Shown piece by piece: positions 32,370 to 43,906 of a stretch of 64,000 nt of DNA. The notes under the pieces are model-generated. The model was not told where the DNA came from. It saw nothing but the letters and a program-made list of their open reading frames with translations, and made no database searches. The position numbers and the translations under genes are program-made. Source of the stretch: Mrakia gelida (taxonomy: Eukaryota > Basidiomycota > Tremellomycetes > Cystofilobasidiales > Mrakiaceae); NCBI GenBank assembly GCA_024345305.1, contig BRON01000009.1, forward strand, positions 1-64,000, given 5' to 3'. Position 1 is the first letter of the stretch; each line of letters starts with the position of its first letter.

Positions 32370-35300
32370 ATGAACGTGAGTGAGCTTTCCTTTCAGCCCT
32401 GGCTCTCTTCTCTCTCTCTTCTCTCTGCGCCATTTTTCTTTCTTCTTTACTTTCTTTCAACCAGTCGAGCTCATATATCGCTCCCCTTCCCTCTCTTAGG
32501 ACTCCAAGATCTCCCTCCTACCACGGCTCTTCCCCGCCGGCGTGCCCGTCCCTCCACCGTCGTCCTCCTCGTCGTCTTCTTCCCTCGCGGCCATCTCCCT
32601 CCTACCACCTCAACCTCTCCTCCCTCCTCGCTACGACCCACAACATTACGGATACAAGCCACCCAAATTCCTACTTTCTCACAAACCATCATCAGCATCC
32701 TCCTCCCCGTCGTCGTCGTCGTCCAGGTCACATCCATCTCCTCCATCTCCTCCTCCTCCTCCTCACCTAGCACACCTCCGCGAACCTCGTCCCTCGTCGG
32801 ACCTTCCTCTTCGATCGCCTCCATTCGCTTCCTTCTCCTCCTTCTACGCCACACGACCTGGACCTCAACGAAACCTTCGTCCTCACCTCTTGGACGCTCC
32901 TCCTCCTCCTCCTGCTCCTCCGAAACAAACACCTCCCCTCCTCCTCACACCACCCACTCCGCCTCCTCTGCTTTTCATCTCTCCACTCACGAAGTCCATA
33001 CCACCTCCTCCGTCGTTCTTGAAGACGCAACTCGGGAGGCAGTCCGAGGAGATCAAGAGGAAGACGAGGCTCAGTCGTCGTCTCTCTTCACCAACACCAC
33101 CACCGCCGCCGACTCTCCCACCCTTCTTGACGCTCCCCTCCGTGGAAGATCGTCTCCTCCGGGCGTTGGAAGGGAAGGAGAAGAATAGAAAGAGGAGGAA
33201 CATCAAGAAGAGGGAGAGGAGAAGAAAGGTCGCAGCAGACGTCGAGGTGAAGTCTAGGTCGACGAAGCAGCAGGTCTCGATACCGCCGGCCTTCCTCCTC
33301 CAAGCCATCAAGCTCGAGGGTGCGAGGGAGGGCGAGAAGCTCGCGATCAAGAGGAAGAAGACTGTGGCTGAGGTTGAGGTGTCGAAGGTGGTTGGAGGGT
33401 TGGAGAAGGAGGTGAAGCGGCAACAGCGGAATGATCTGAGGCGTCGGGAGAGGAGGCAGGGCGCTCTTGAGTCGACCTCGGAGGTTCTGACGGAGGAGTC
33501 GAAGGCGAAGATTGTTCCTAGTGAGGAGGATGATGCGTGAGTACTCTCTCATCTCGTTTCACCGAGACGCTTGCCGGCTCTGACGCTGTTTCGTTTCGAC
33601 TCTCGTTCGGGTTTTTGCAGCGCGTCGACGTCGACCTCTCCTCTTCTCGCTGAAACTCTACGGGCCATCGCTCCCCTCCGTAAGTTCCTCCTCCCATTAT
33701 TTACGAACTCGCGTTCATTGGACGCTGATCGGGTGTTCGTTTCGGTTCTCTCTCATCTCCAGTCGACCAACATCTCGACGTCCTCAAGTCGATCAAACTC
33801 GAACTCCAAGCTCAACGTTGTCGAGAAGCTTCTCCCCCTTCGACAACCTCGGAACTCGGATCACCTCCTTCTCAGAGCTCGAGCTTACTCGCTCAGTTCT
33901 CTGTATTCGGTGGAGGGAAGAAGAAGTTGGCTGAGGAAGAGGAAGTGAGGAGGATCAGTGAGTCTGGTGTCGTCGTCTCGTCGCGTCCTCCCCTCTCGCT
34001 CGTTTGAAGTATCTCGTACTGACTGCTCAATATTCTCTCTCCCTTGATGATTGATCAGTGTGGAAGCAAGCTCAGGAGGTCGGCGAGCTGAGGAAAGCTC
34101 TGAGGCAGCTTCAGGACCCGTGAGTGTCGCGTCCTTTTGCTTTTCCCGTCCGTCTCCTCTTCTCTGGTCAGCAACCGACTCACCTCTTTCCCTTCCCCAT
34201 CCTTACCTCCAGGAGCCTTCAAAGGGACCCGGCAGCTCCATCACCGTCCGAGTTGGGATCGACTTGGACCGCTCAACGTCTCCGTCGTCCCAAAATCTCA
34301 AGCGAGACGACCTCATCGAGCACCCACGCCTCGTTCCGCCCTGGCGACTTCGAATCCTCTGGTAGATCCGGATCCGTCAACGCGTCCTCTTTCGCTGCTG
34401 CTCCGTTCGAGTCGTCCGAGCCTGCTCCTTTCCCTCGTGAGCAGCTTCTCCTTCCCTCGACGCGAGGCTCGAACGTCTTTCCTCGCATACCGAGCAATCC
34501 GTACTGACTGCTACGCAACTCCTCACTTTCAGTTTCCCCGAACGAGCCCCGAAGAGCCACCAATCTCGAGTTCCTCTTCAAGGCCGCGCGGTCGTCGTCA
34601 GACTTCGAGGTCGCGTTGAAAGTCCTTGGCTCCAGCAACCACAATTCACGTCATAGAGACGAGTCAGACTTCGCAGCCTTCGTCGGTGAGTAAGATGATC
34701 TCTCTCCAATCGTTCGTCTTCGTCGTTTTCTCTCTCAAGCTGACTCCTTCACCTCTTGAACTCGCTCGTGCAGACGCCTCGATCCGACTCTCCCTCGTCC
34801 CTCGCGCCATGGAGGTCCTCGCCGACCCTTCCTCGGGAGCGAAAGCTTGGATCCACCGAAACTCGGAAATTCTCCCATACAAGCTTCGCCAGATGCTCAT
34901 CGCCCTCGTTCCCGAATCCTCTCCCTCGTCGGTTTCGAACCAAGACGCGTGGTCTTCCTCAAATCCCAGCCTCCCCTACACCGCCTCCGACCTCAACGCC
35001 TTCAACCAACACACCTCTATCCTCCTCCCCGCTCCAGACTTCCTCATCCTCGCCATCTCCCTTCGAGCGTACTACCTCCTCGGTCCCTCAGGAAACGAAG
35101 GTCTTCAAGCCGTCTCTTCTCTCGTCCTCGCCTACCAAGACACCTTCACCAAACCGACCTCCAGGAGCAAGAACCGCGTCGAACAGGGAATCCGAGTCAC
35201 TCGAGACCTCGATTCCATTCGACCCTTCATCGATCCGGAGGTCATGGCTGCTTTCGACGAAACTCAAGCTCTCTCAACCTCGTTCCATCGAGCGAGACTC

Positions 35301-35837
35301 CTCGGAATCGTCGAACGCGTAGCGAGGGATCTACCTATCGGAAAGGCTATCCGCGACCTCCATCTCCCAGCGTCGGCCATAGGAGGAATGCCTCCGGACC
35401 TCCCACCGTTCCCTAAACTCATCGAAGCCTACCTCCGACCCTCCCTCCTCGCCCATCCGGACGACTGGTTCATCACCCTCCTCTCGCTCTACCTTCGTCG
35501 ACTCGTCGGTGGACCAACCTCACCGGTCTTTCTGGAGGCGGTGGAGAACCTGGGGGTCGGAGGAGAGGCGGATCGATGGACGAGAGGGTCGGAAAGCGCG
35601 TTGGACGCGGTGGCGAAGATGGCGTTGAGGGAGATTGGAGGAAATTTGAAGGATCGTTGGGGGGTGGACAAGAAGTCGTTGTGGGATGATGTGCTTGGGG
35701 AGGTGGAGGGGTGGACGGTGAGGATGGAGAAGGAGAGGGTGAGGCAGTTGGAGAGGGACAGGGTTGGGATGAAGAGCAAAGGGAGCGGAGAGATGAAGGC
35801 GGTGAGGAACAAGGTTCTGGGGTTCTTTGAGCGTTGA
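32370..35837 (+). CDS. unknown protein, 932 aa
   Basis: Function not recognised. Eight exons keep one frame: 32370-32375 (ATGAAC only), 32500-33536, 33621-33679, 33763-33957, 34059-34119, 34213-34436, 34533-34685 and 34774-35837 (932 codons plus stop). Residues about 1-200 are Pro/Ser-rich and probably disordered. About 205-345 is strongly basic and charged (KNRKRRNIKKRERRRK; KRQQRNDLRRRERR), likely helical. About 380-460 includes LKSIKLELQAQ and MWKQAQEVGELRKALRQLQ, a possible coiled coil. From about residue 545 to the end an alpha-helical domain (ATNLEFLFKAA, IRLSLVPRAMEVL, AISLRAYYLLG, PDDWFITLLSLYLRRL) looks conserved. No transmembrane span or signal peptide. Basic tracts suggest the nucleus or nucleolus, but that is inference. 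Divergent from the F-box gene and followed by the duplicated 3'UTR intron. Confidence 0.7.
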
Positions 35838-35844
35838 GATGACG

Positions 35845-36250
35845 AGCTCGCATCGCATCGGTAAGTCGCTTTTTCTCCTTTCCGCTTCGATCGATCGAAG
35901 TGCGAGGGGAACGAACGAACGACGCGGCGTCGGCGTCCCCTTTTGTTTTCCTCGCTGACTTCGCTTGCGTCTTCCCGCTTTCTTTCGCCAGACTCGGAAA
36001 ATCTACAAACTCTCGGTGGAAGACTAGATGAATCTTCCTTCGATCTTCTCTACATACCTACCCTAGCGCCGTCTCCCCCGTTCCTTTCTATCCCTCAGTC
36101 CTTGCCTCCCCTCCCCTTTCGTTTCGTTCCACACCTCCCGCTCTTTCTCTCGCATCTACTCTTTTTACGACCCTCACGGCCCTTCTCCCTGTCCCTACGC
36201 CCTCCTGTACCCTTTCTTCTCCTCCGTATACATACCATTCAGTCTGTGTC
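35845..36250 (+). repeat. 3'UTR inverted duplicate, copy behind the 932-aa gene
   Basis: Aligns with the reverse complement of 28735-29125. The 3'UTR intron is 35861-35991 (131 nt, versus 133 in the partner), with donor GCATCG|GTAAGT and acceptor TTTCGCCAG|ACTCGG. The donor lies 24 nt after the stop codon. Downstream exon blocks up to about GTATACAT (36227) match. Similarity fades toward 36250. Confidence 0.8.
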
Positions 36251-36688
36251 TCTTCGAACGACGCCCCAAAACAAAGGCAGCGAGAAGCGAACCTCAACCG
36301 CCGCCGGCGTCGAGCGCGATGTTCGTTTGCTCGCGATACATCATAACACGATCTAACAGGAGCCCCCCCCGAACCGCAGACGTCAAGCCTTCGCTCGAGA
36401 GAGAGGCTTGCGAACGATGAGGCTCGCTCGCTCGGAAGGCTTCCTTCCTCGTCGAGAGCTTCGGCGCGTCCGCTCACTCAGCATCCCTCGAGCCCTCCCT
36501 CGACCGCGTATCGCTCGCCCTCTCTCTTCCCTTCTCTCTTTCCCAACCCGAGCCAGCATAAGCTGTCCGAAAAAAGCATGTTCGTCGTCGATCCCCAACG
36601 AGAAACCGACTCCCATAAACCCCCTTCGACGACAACCTCCTCCCCGTCCCTAATCAAAGCAAAACTATCCAACAACAAGTCGAACAAT
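36251..36688. other. spacer between convergent genes
   Basis: No gene supported. C-rich run (36364-36370) and C/T-rich tracts; the right end is the RPL5 3' untranslated region. Frames on both strands are antisense or low complexity. Confidence 0.4.
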
Positions 36689-38308
36689 CTACTCCTCATC
36701 GGACCCCTCCTCGGACGCAACATCCATGCCAGCCCTCGACTCCTTCCACTCGGCAATCTTAGCAGCGACTCGGGCCTTCTTCTCGTCGTACGAGAGCTTG
36801 GGCATCTGGTGCTTCTTGGAGATGGACTTCCAGTCCTCGGCCTTCTCGGTAGGGGTGAAGGAAGGATCCTCTCGGATGGCGGCGTAGGTGGCGGTGTACA
36901 TCTCCTCCATGTCCTCGGATCCGATTCCGGCGGAGAGGTAGGAGGCGAATTGCTTCTTGAACCTGGGAGGGGGTGGGTGGGGAGGAGGAGGGAAGGGAAG
37001 GGGGTCAGCGAAACGAGTTTTGTCGAGAACCGAGACGCGACGACGACGACCCGACGACGATGAAAGACGGGTGGGTGAGTGAAAGAAGGGAGGGAAGAAC
37101 GTACCTCTCGTCATCCTCCTCCTCCAGGGACTCCATGTACTCAGCGACGTGTCCTCCGAAGATGTACTTCCTGAGGACCTCAGCGTCGAGCTCCTTGGAC
37201 TCAGGGTCGAATCCAGGGAATCTGTTCGAACACGAACGAAAACGAAGGAAGGGAGTCAGTCTTTCCGTTTCTCTCTCTCTCCCGCAGAACCAGCTCAAGA
37301 CCAAAGAAAGGGAAGTGAAGGGAAGCGAGAGAAAACTCACCGGTTCTCGGAGTGAGGAACGAAGATTCCACCATCGGAAGCACCCTTCATGGCACCGAAG
37401 ACTCGGTTTCCAGTGGAGGTCCTCTTGAGTCCAACGTCGAGGAAGCACTTGAAAGGTCGGGGCGCATCCTCCTCGTCGAGCTTCTCGGTGAGAACGAGGG
37501 TACCATCGGGCTCGGTGACTCCCTCGTACTTGTCGGCGAGACCGAGCTTGACGAGGGCTCGTCGAGCACAGAGGAGACCGGTGGCGTAGGCTGGAGGGCG
37601 AGGTGGGGGTTGGAGAGGAGGGGAAGAGAAGGAGGAGGGAGGTGAGCTTCGAGAGAACGAGGAAGGGAGGGAGAGCGAGGGAAGGAGGTGAACGAACCAG
37701 CAGACCAGTTGGTAAGACCGTGCTCGAGACCGTACTTGGGCATCTCCTTGGAGTGGGCGGAAACGAAAACGAAGTCTCCCTATTATCGACGAAACGAACA
37801 CGAACGAAAGGAGGTCAGGTCAGCTTTCGCTTTCGAAGCTCGCGCTCGACGGAAGAGTCGTTCTCGTTCGTTCCCAAAACGAAACGCACCTGGAGCTTAG
37901 CGTAAACGACCTGGACGATGATGTCCTTGTTGGTGAACCTGACCACGAGTCTGTACTTGGGGGCGTTGTACTTGTTCTTGGCCTGAGACACGAGACGCTT
38001 CCTAGCGTAGTCTGCGAGGGAGAGCGGGCGGGGGGTGGGAGGGAGGGTTGGAGGGAGGGAGGTCAGCCCAACGAGCGAGCTAGCACGAAGAGAGGATTGA
38101 AGGGATGATATACTCACAGTCGGTCTTTCCCTCACGTCTTCTTCTGTACTTAACCTGGAATCGGGAGAAGTACGCTCGGTTCTTGACAAGCTGGAGGGAC
38201 GACGAAGGAGGAGAGAGATGAAAGCGGGTCAGCTTGGGGGTTCGAGCTTCCTTCGTTCGTGAGCAGGAGGGGAGAGAGACCGTGGAGACTAACCTTGACG
38301 AAAGGCAT
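36689..38308 (-). CDS. RPL5: 60S ribosomal protein L5 (uL18)
   Basis: Large-subunit ribosomal protein that binds 5S rRNA with L11 and is assembled as the 5S RNP. About seven coding exons give roughly 300 aa, the normal length. The first encodes only MPFVK (38294-38308). Diagnostic stretches in order: [93 protein letters not shown] and [18 protein letters not shown], with an acidic C terminus SEEGSDEE. Introns are short, with GTGAGT/GTTCGT donors. Divergent from the HIT-domain gene. Confidence 0.97.
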
Positions 38309-39070
38309 AGTGGCTAGATGATGGGGTTGAGAGTGATGGAGTGGGGTTGGAGGAGAGATGGAGGGAGAGAGGAAGGAGAAAGGAAAGAAGGAGGGAGGGA
38401 AGAGGGTCAGCTTCGAGGTCGTTTGAACAGGTCTGGGAGCATGTTTCTGAGCCTCCGTCCACCCCCTACGACCACCCATTCAACCCTGGGACATCCCCTT
38501 CCACCTCCAGCAGATCTTCCCTTCCCAACCCAGCTCTCTATCCCTCCAGAAGGAGGCAGGAAGAGGTCGTGCCGGCCTCTTGCTCGCTAGACTTTTCTTC
38601 CCCTCCCGACTCCCCTCCGTGTTCCTCCTGCTCTCCTCGTCCGCTTGAGCTCGTTCAAAAACGGTTGGGATGGTGGGTGGATCGTTCGTACGTGGGTGGT
38701 TGCTGGATAGGGGAAAGGTGGGTTTCAACTAACCTGTTGGCGGAGAGGTTGAGAGGCAAACGAAAGAGGTCCCTCCCTTCTTCTCTCCCTCGAAAAGTCT
38801 CTCGCTCGACGCTCGAATCCTAGGGCTGTGGAGATGGGCGATTCTTTGTTGATCTTTCGTTGTTTTCGTTGCACCCCGCTTGTCGCTTCTTCAGCGAGAG
38901 ATCAAAGAGGGGAGTTCTATGCGAGACTGACCAAAAAGAAGGGGGAAAAAAAAAATGATGCGACCACAAAGCGAGGACAGGTCGCCGAGCTCCCTTCTGC
39001 TGCCCCTCCCCTTCGAGCTCACCTCACTCTCCCTCCTCCTTCCCTCTCCAAACCATCACCCAGCTGCAGC
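38309..39070. promoter_or_regulatory. promoter region, RPL5 and HIT-domain gene
   Basis: Spacer between divergent starts. The GTCAGC (38408) and GAGGTCAG-like words near RPL5 look like intron branch sites on the minus strand, so a 5'UTR intron of RPL5 is possible. No TATA box recognised. Open frames here are low complexity. Confidence 0.4.
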
Positions 39071-40099
39071 ATGTCCCTCTTCTCCTCCTGCTTCCCCTCT
39101 CGCCCAACCCATCAACCTCTCCGCTCTCCTCTCCCTCCCCCTTCCTCTCCGATCCGCTCATCCTCCTGCGTGTTCTGCGACATCCCCTCCAACGTGCCCG
39201 TGAGCTCGATCCTCTTTGAAGACGACGACTTCTACGTCTTCAAGGACAGATCAGGAGGAGCCAAACAGCATCTGCTTTGTATACCGAAGGCTCATATCTG
39301 TCAGTCAGACCATCTTCGTTCGTTCTTGAGAGCGGGAGAGCGAGAGAGGGGAAAAGAACGAGAAGAGACGAAACGATCAAAGCTCACACACACCTTCTTC
39401 CCTCCCCCTCCCTTCGTTCGTTCGTTCGCGTTCTCAGCTGAATCGATCCAAGACCTCTCCTCATCAGAAATCCCACTTCGTAAGCCCCCAACCTCTCTCT
39501 CTCTCCATCCTCTCTTCCCTACTCACCACTCCCCCCTCTCTTGTTCCTCAACGCACCACCAGTCCAAAGGATGACCACCCTCTCCCTCTCCATCCTCGCT
39601 TCCAACTCCACCTCCCCCTCCTCCCCTTCCGCCCCTTCCTCCCCACTCCCCAAGGACTCGCGGTTCTTACTAGGCTTCCACATCCCACCCTTAACCTCCG
39701 TCCCCCATCTCCACCTCCACGCCTTCGAACTCCCGTTCAACGACTTTAGGAATCGCGTCGAGTTCAGGTCTACCGTGAGGGAGGGGAGGAAGGGGAAAGG
39801 ATGGGGGTGGTTCGTTGATGTCCAACAGGTATGTTCAGCAAATCTCTTCAAACCTCTCACCCTAACACTAACACTCTCTCTCAAAACGAACCTGAAAACT
39901 CGGGTGGGGTGGGACAGCGAAGAAGAACGACGACGCGCGCGAATGCAAAACGAACTGACCCTTCGTTCTTCTTTCGTTCGTACTGTCACGCTTTTGTTAG
40001 GTGACAGACATGCTCCAAGCGGATCTGAAGATCACTGTTGGGCGAGGGAAGGTGCCGGCCTCGAAACCCATATTGGACTCGCCTTTGTATCGAGACTAG
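39071..40099 (+). CDS. HIT-domain protein (HINT3/aprataxin-like nucleotide hydrolase)
   Basis: Predicted histidine-triad nucleotide hydrolase or transferase of 211 aa. Four exons keep frame: 39071-39299, 39438-39479, 39563-39828 and 40001-40099. After a Ser/Pro-rich leader, CVFCDIP (about 33-39) gives the Cys pair typical of HIT branches. FEDDDFYVFKD and AKQHLLCIPKAHI form the nucleotide-binding strands. PHLHLHAF (His139, His141, His143) is the catalytic triad. The insertion between ILASN and GFHIPP is Ser/Pro-rich. The tail FVDVQQVTDMLQADLKI resembles HINT3-like proteins. The start was chosen because the protein begins just before the domain. Exact subfamily (HINT3 versus another branch) is uncertain. 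Confidence 0.85.
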
Positions 40100-40696
40100 A
40101 TCGATTGATAAAGTCGAACGAACGAGGACACGAACGAAGGGAGCAAGCTCGGGTTTGGTTTTGGTTTTCGACGCGTTTCGTTTCGTCTGATTGGTTCTTT
40201 TGCGGTTGGGAAGGAAGGGACTGGAAAGGACTGGATTGGATTGGGAGGTTGAGCTCGAGCTCTTGGACGCTAGTGGGAAACGGACTTGCTCGACGCGTTT
40301 GCGGTTGGGCTGAGGGGAGGGTTATGTTTCGTTCGCTCGCTCCCTCATCTTCCTACGTAGCTCACAAGAGAGGAGACACTTTTCATTCGTGTCCTTGCAC
40401 ATGTCTGGAGAGAGAGAGAGACGGCGAAGGAGCGACAGACGAGCGAGAACGCGTCCCTTCGAAGCACGTCGATCCGTTTCGCACATGACTGTAGAGCGGA
40501 TGCTGCTCGATGATGGATAGAGGCTAGGCTGAGGCTGGTAACATGCATTTCTTCGAGATCGACACTTTACCTTATTTGTAAACAAGAAGGGCGAGGCGAC
40601 GCGCTCGAGAAACAAGGTCGCTGGGAGCTCGACGAGCTCACTCGCGCCAAACCGCCACCTCCCTCCCTCCGTCCCTTCTCCTTCCTTCCCTCACGC
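40100..40696. other. spacer with TTCGTTCG and GACGCGTT words
   Basis: No gene. It holds ACGCGTTT near 40171 and 40292 and the 3' end of the HIT gene. The start of the next gene (40697) follows a C/T-rich tract (40650-40690). Confidence 0.45.
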
Positions 40697-43454
40697 ATGT
40701 CCTCCTCCCCTCCCCCCGTCGTCAAGAAGCCTCGTCCCAAACCCAAACCTCGTCATGCTGCCCCTCCCTCCGACACGAATCAACTCTCCGTAACCTCCGA
40801 AGCTCGAGGAGCAGGACCTTCTCGAAGCCCCTCCCTCCCCGGCTCTCAAGGTCGGCTCCTCTCCTCCTCCTCCAAGACTCCTGCCTCTCGTACTCCCTCA
40901 GCAGCAACTCCCATATCCATCGCATCCTCCCCCGAACCCCAAGCCATCGCTGCTACGTCGCAGAAGAAGCCATCGGAACGAGCTGTGAGGAGGAGCTCTC
41001 GACCGACCAACTCCTTCCTCAAGAGGGACGTCGACGTCGATGCTGCAGCTGCTCAACCTACCTGGGTCACAGCGGACAACGTAGACGAGGAGGATGGAGA
41101 GGAGGAGATCGATGAGCTCGAACCTAGCAGCTTGGAGAGCGTAGCGAGTGGGAAGGGCAAGGGGAAGGGGAAGGAGAAGGGGAAAGGGAAAGGGAGGAGC
41201 ATGGTGGACGAGGAGAAGGAGGAGGAGGAGAGACGCATCAAGGAACGTCAAGACGAGGACGAGAGGAGGTTCAACGCTCAGTTCCAGAGGAAGCCAAGAG
41301 GATGGCTCGACAAGGATGGCTTGCACAAGAACAAGGAGATCGGGAAGGGCAAGGGGAAAGGTCAGTCTAGTCTGTTGCGTTGGGATGAAAGGGGAAGGAA
41401 GGAAAGCTCGACTCGAGCTCATCAAGCTGACCTTTCTCTTTCCTTTTCTTCCCTGCTCCTGCTCGCTCTCCAGCATCCTCCAAATCTCGCAGTCCAGGAC
41501 GAGGAACCTCCGCTCTGGTCATCTCCGACTCGGACGACGAAATGGCAGCTTTCGACAAGCAGAGGTCAGCTTCGGACGACGACGACGACAGCGAGGACGG
41601 AGGAGTTGGGCGTGCGGCCTCGAAGAAAAAGAATCGAGCTCCTGCTGGGACGCAGAAGAAGAGGAAACTCGTTCATGATTGGTCGGTCAAGGATACGATG
41701 TCGGAATCGTGAGTTTCTTCGCCCATCCATCTCTCTCTCCTTCTTCGACGGGTTTTGGAGGAGGAGCTTGTATGCTGGGAGGCGAGGACGCGAGCGAGCG
41801 AGCAAGCTGACCCTCGTTTGTTTTCGCGTTTGGATTTTTACTGTCCCAGGTCTGAATCGGACTCCGACTTCAGGGTTGTAGGAGGGAAGACTAAGAAGGC
41901 CAACGTTCGAGGAGGAGGAGGAGGAGAGACGAAGCCTGCCGCCGTCGCCGCGAGAGAGAAGTCAGCGAGTCTCACTCCTCCTCCAGAACTCGATCCTATG
42001 ATCCTCCTCAGGGTGAACAATCAAGTTCGGTGAGCGCTCCCTCTTTATTCTCCTCTTTCTCTCTCGTCGTAGTAGTCTAGCTCTCGCTGACCTCGCTCTT
42101 CTCTGCGCCCGCCTCTCGTCGCACTTCAGCTCTGCCCTTGCCGACGATCATCCCAACCCTCTCCTCGAACGAGACGGTCAAGCTTCAGAATCGGACGACG
42201 ATGATGACTTCGACTTCAACGTTCCAGCTCCTCGCCAACCCTCTCCTCCTCCTCCTGCTCGTCACGTCAACGCTCGAGCTGGTCCCTCCAGACCCAACTT
42301 CAACTCCAACGCTCCCATCGTTCTCGACGGCTCAGACGACGAGGTCTCTGCCTCACCAGCTCCCACTCAGGCTCCTGTTCGCCAGAGAAATGCGAAGACG
42401 GTCAGTCCTTTCGCTCAGTCTCGGAAGCTGAAGGTGCATCGAAGGACGATGACTCGAAAACTGATCCTGTCCTCGTCTTGCGCAAACCAGTTCGACGCAC
42501 CGATGAGCGTCAAGATCAAGGTCAAGGTCATCAGCCATCACGATCGAACGAAGGTCAGCGAGAGAGCCGTTGCTCAGTTCGAGAAGAAGAAGGTCTACCA
42601 CCTGGACAGGGTACGTGCCTTTCCTCTGCTCCCAGCGAACGAGTTCTTCGCTCGACGCGACTGACGACGATCGATCCTCCTCTCCTCCCTCCTCTTCTTT
42701 TCCCTTCCTCCCCTCCCCTTCAGTTCGACACCCTCGGCTCCGTCTTCGACGAGGTAGCTGCCGACTGTGGCTACCCTGTCACCGAACTCATCATGACCAA
42801 CGACTCGAAACGGATCTACCGAAGCACGATGGTCGACACGCTGGGAATCTACGACGAGGCCCTCTTCAGTGCGTTTTCCCTCTCTTCGTCTCGTTCCTTC
42901 CTTCGTCTCTCTCGTACGCTGTCACTGACCTTCGTGTCTGTCTTCTTTTGCTTTTCCTAGTCGGCTACCGAAAGGACATCTACGAAGCTGAGATCAAGCG
43001 GAAGAAGGACGAGGAGGAAGCTCGACTCGCTCGTCTCGCCCTCGAAGCCGCCAGCCAGGAGGATCCCAACGACGGAGCAGGAGGAGGAGGATCCGACTCC
43101 GACGACTCCTCCAACAACGACAACAACAACAACAACGCCCACTCCCCTGCACCTCTTCCTCCAACCCAAGACAACAACGACCGTCGCTCGCACTCCGCCG
43201 CTCCAGCAGCAGGAGGAGAGGGAGAAACCAAGCTTCGACTCACCCTTCGAGGACCTCACGGAGAAGCAAAGTTCATGGTCAAAACGACAACCAAGATCTC
43301 GTCGCTGATCAAGAACTACGGGAGCAAGAGGGCGTTAGCCAAGGAGGTGTGGGAGAAGTTGAGGGTTGAGGATCCGGATGGAGAGATGATGGACAATGAG
43401 AAGACGGTGGGGGATTACGAGGTGGAGGATGATGATATGTTGTCGGTGACATGA
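40697..43454 (+). CDS. SUMO-like-domain protein of the Rad60/Esc2/NIP45 family
   Basis: Likely genome-stability factor acting with the SUMO system and SMC5/6. Six exons: 40697-41360, 41474-41708, 41850-42029, 42130-42610, 42724-42868 and 42961-43454 (732 aa). The N-terminal 480 residues are disordered with basic and acidic patches. Two likely SUMO-interacting motifs are visible: ALVISDSDDE (about 235) and PIVLDGSDDE (about 422). A first ubiquitin-like domain spans about 485-570 (MSVKIKVKVI...FDTLGSVFDEVA...MTNDSKRIY). A second, C-terminal SUMO-like domain spans about 659-732 (LRLTLRGPHGEAKFMVK...DNEKTVGDYEVEDDDMLSVT) and lacks a Gly-Gly end, as in Rad60 and Esc2. A stretch of 90 nt (42401-42490) has GT...AG ends and could be an in-frame intron. 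Confidence 0.8.
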
Positions 43455-43906
43455 GGAGCGGGTGGGGTTGGGGTTGGTTTGGAGGGGGGGATAGGGAAGG
43501 GAGGAGGGAGGAGGGGAGGGAGCGTGGTCGCGGTCGAGCTTTCCTTTTTTTTTTTTTGGTTTTTGGGTCTCGTTTAGTTTCTCGCCTCGGGTTTCGTTTC
43601 TCTTTGGGTGGCCTAATCTAGTTTTCCGTAGCTCTGTTTCTTCTACTGTACCCTTCTCTCACTCTCTGCTTTTCGGATGATGAACTCATGAATGAACTCC
43701 AACTCAGACGACGAGAGAACGGCACGTCGCGAGCCTCGATCCTACTCTCTCTCGCCCCCCCCCCCCCCCCCCCTCGCCCTCCCTCCCTCTCGTCGGGTGT
43801 CGTGAAAGGTCATTAAACGATCAACGAAACGAAACTAACGAAACTAACGAAAACAAGATCTCTCCTCATTCCCTCAAACGAATCGCGAGATCAGAGCAGA
43901 TCAAGC
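43455..43906. other. spacer between convergent genes with homopolymer tracts
   Basis: Contains T13 (43545-43557) and C19 (43755-43773) runs and the likely 3' ends of both convergent genes. No gene. Confidence 0.7.
43755..43773. repeat. poly(C) run, 19 nt
   Basis: Uninterrupted run of 19 C between the SUMO-like-domain gene and catalase. Length may be unreliable in sequencing. Confidence 0.95.

Noticed and set aside
31620..33188. Long + open frame (522 aa)
   Set aside because: Ser/Pro/Leu-rich without domains. It disagrees with the frame used by exon 2 of the 932-aa gene, whose splice chain stays open over eight exons.
29183..35837. The idea that the F-box gene and the 932-aa gene are inverted paralogues
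   Set aside because: Similarity begins after the stop codons; the protein C termini (GYFDEE and LGFFER regions) do not align.
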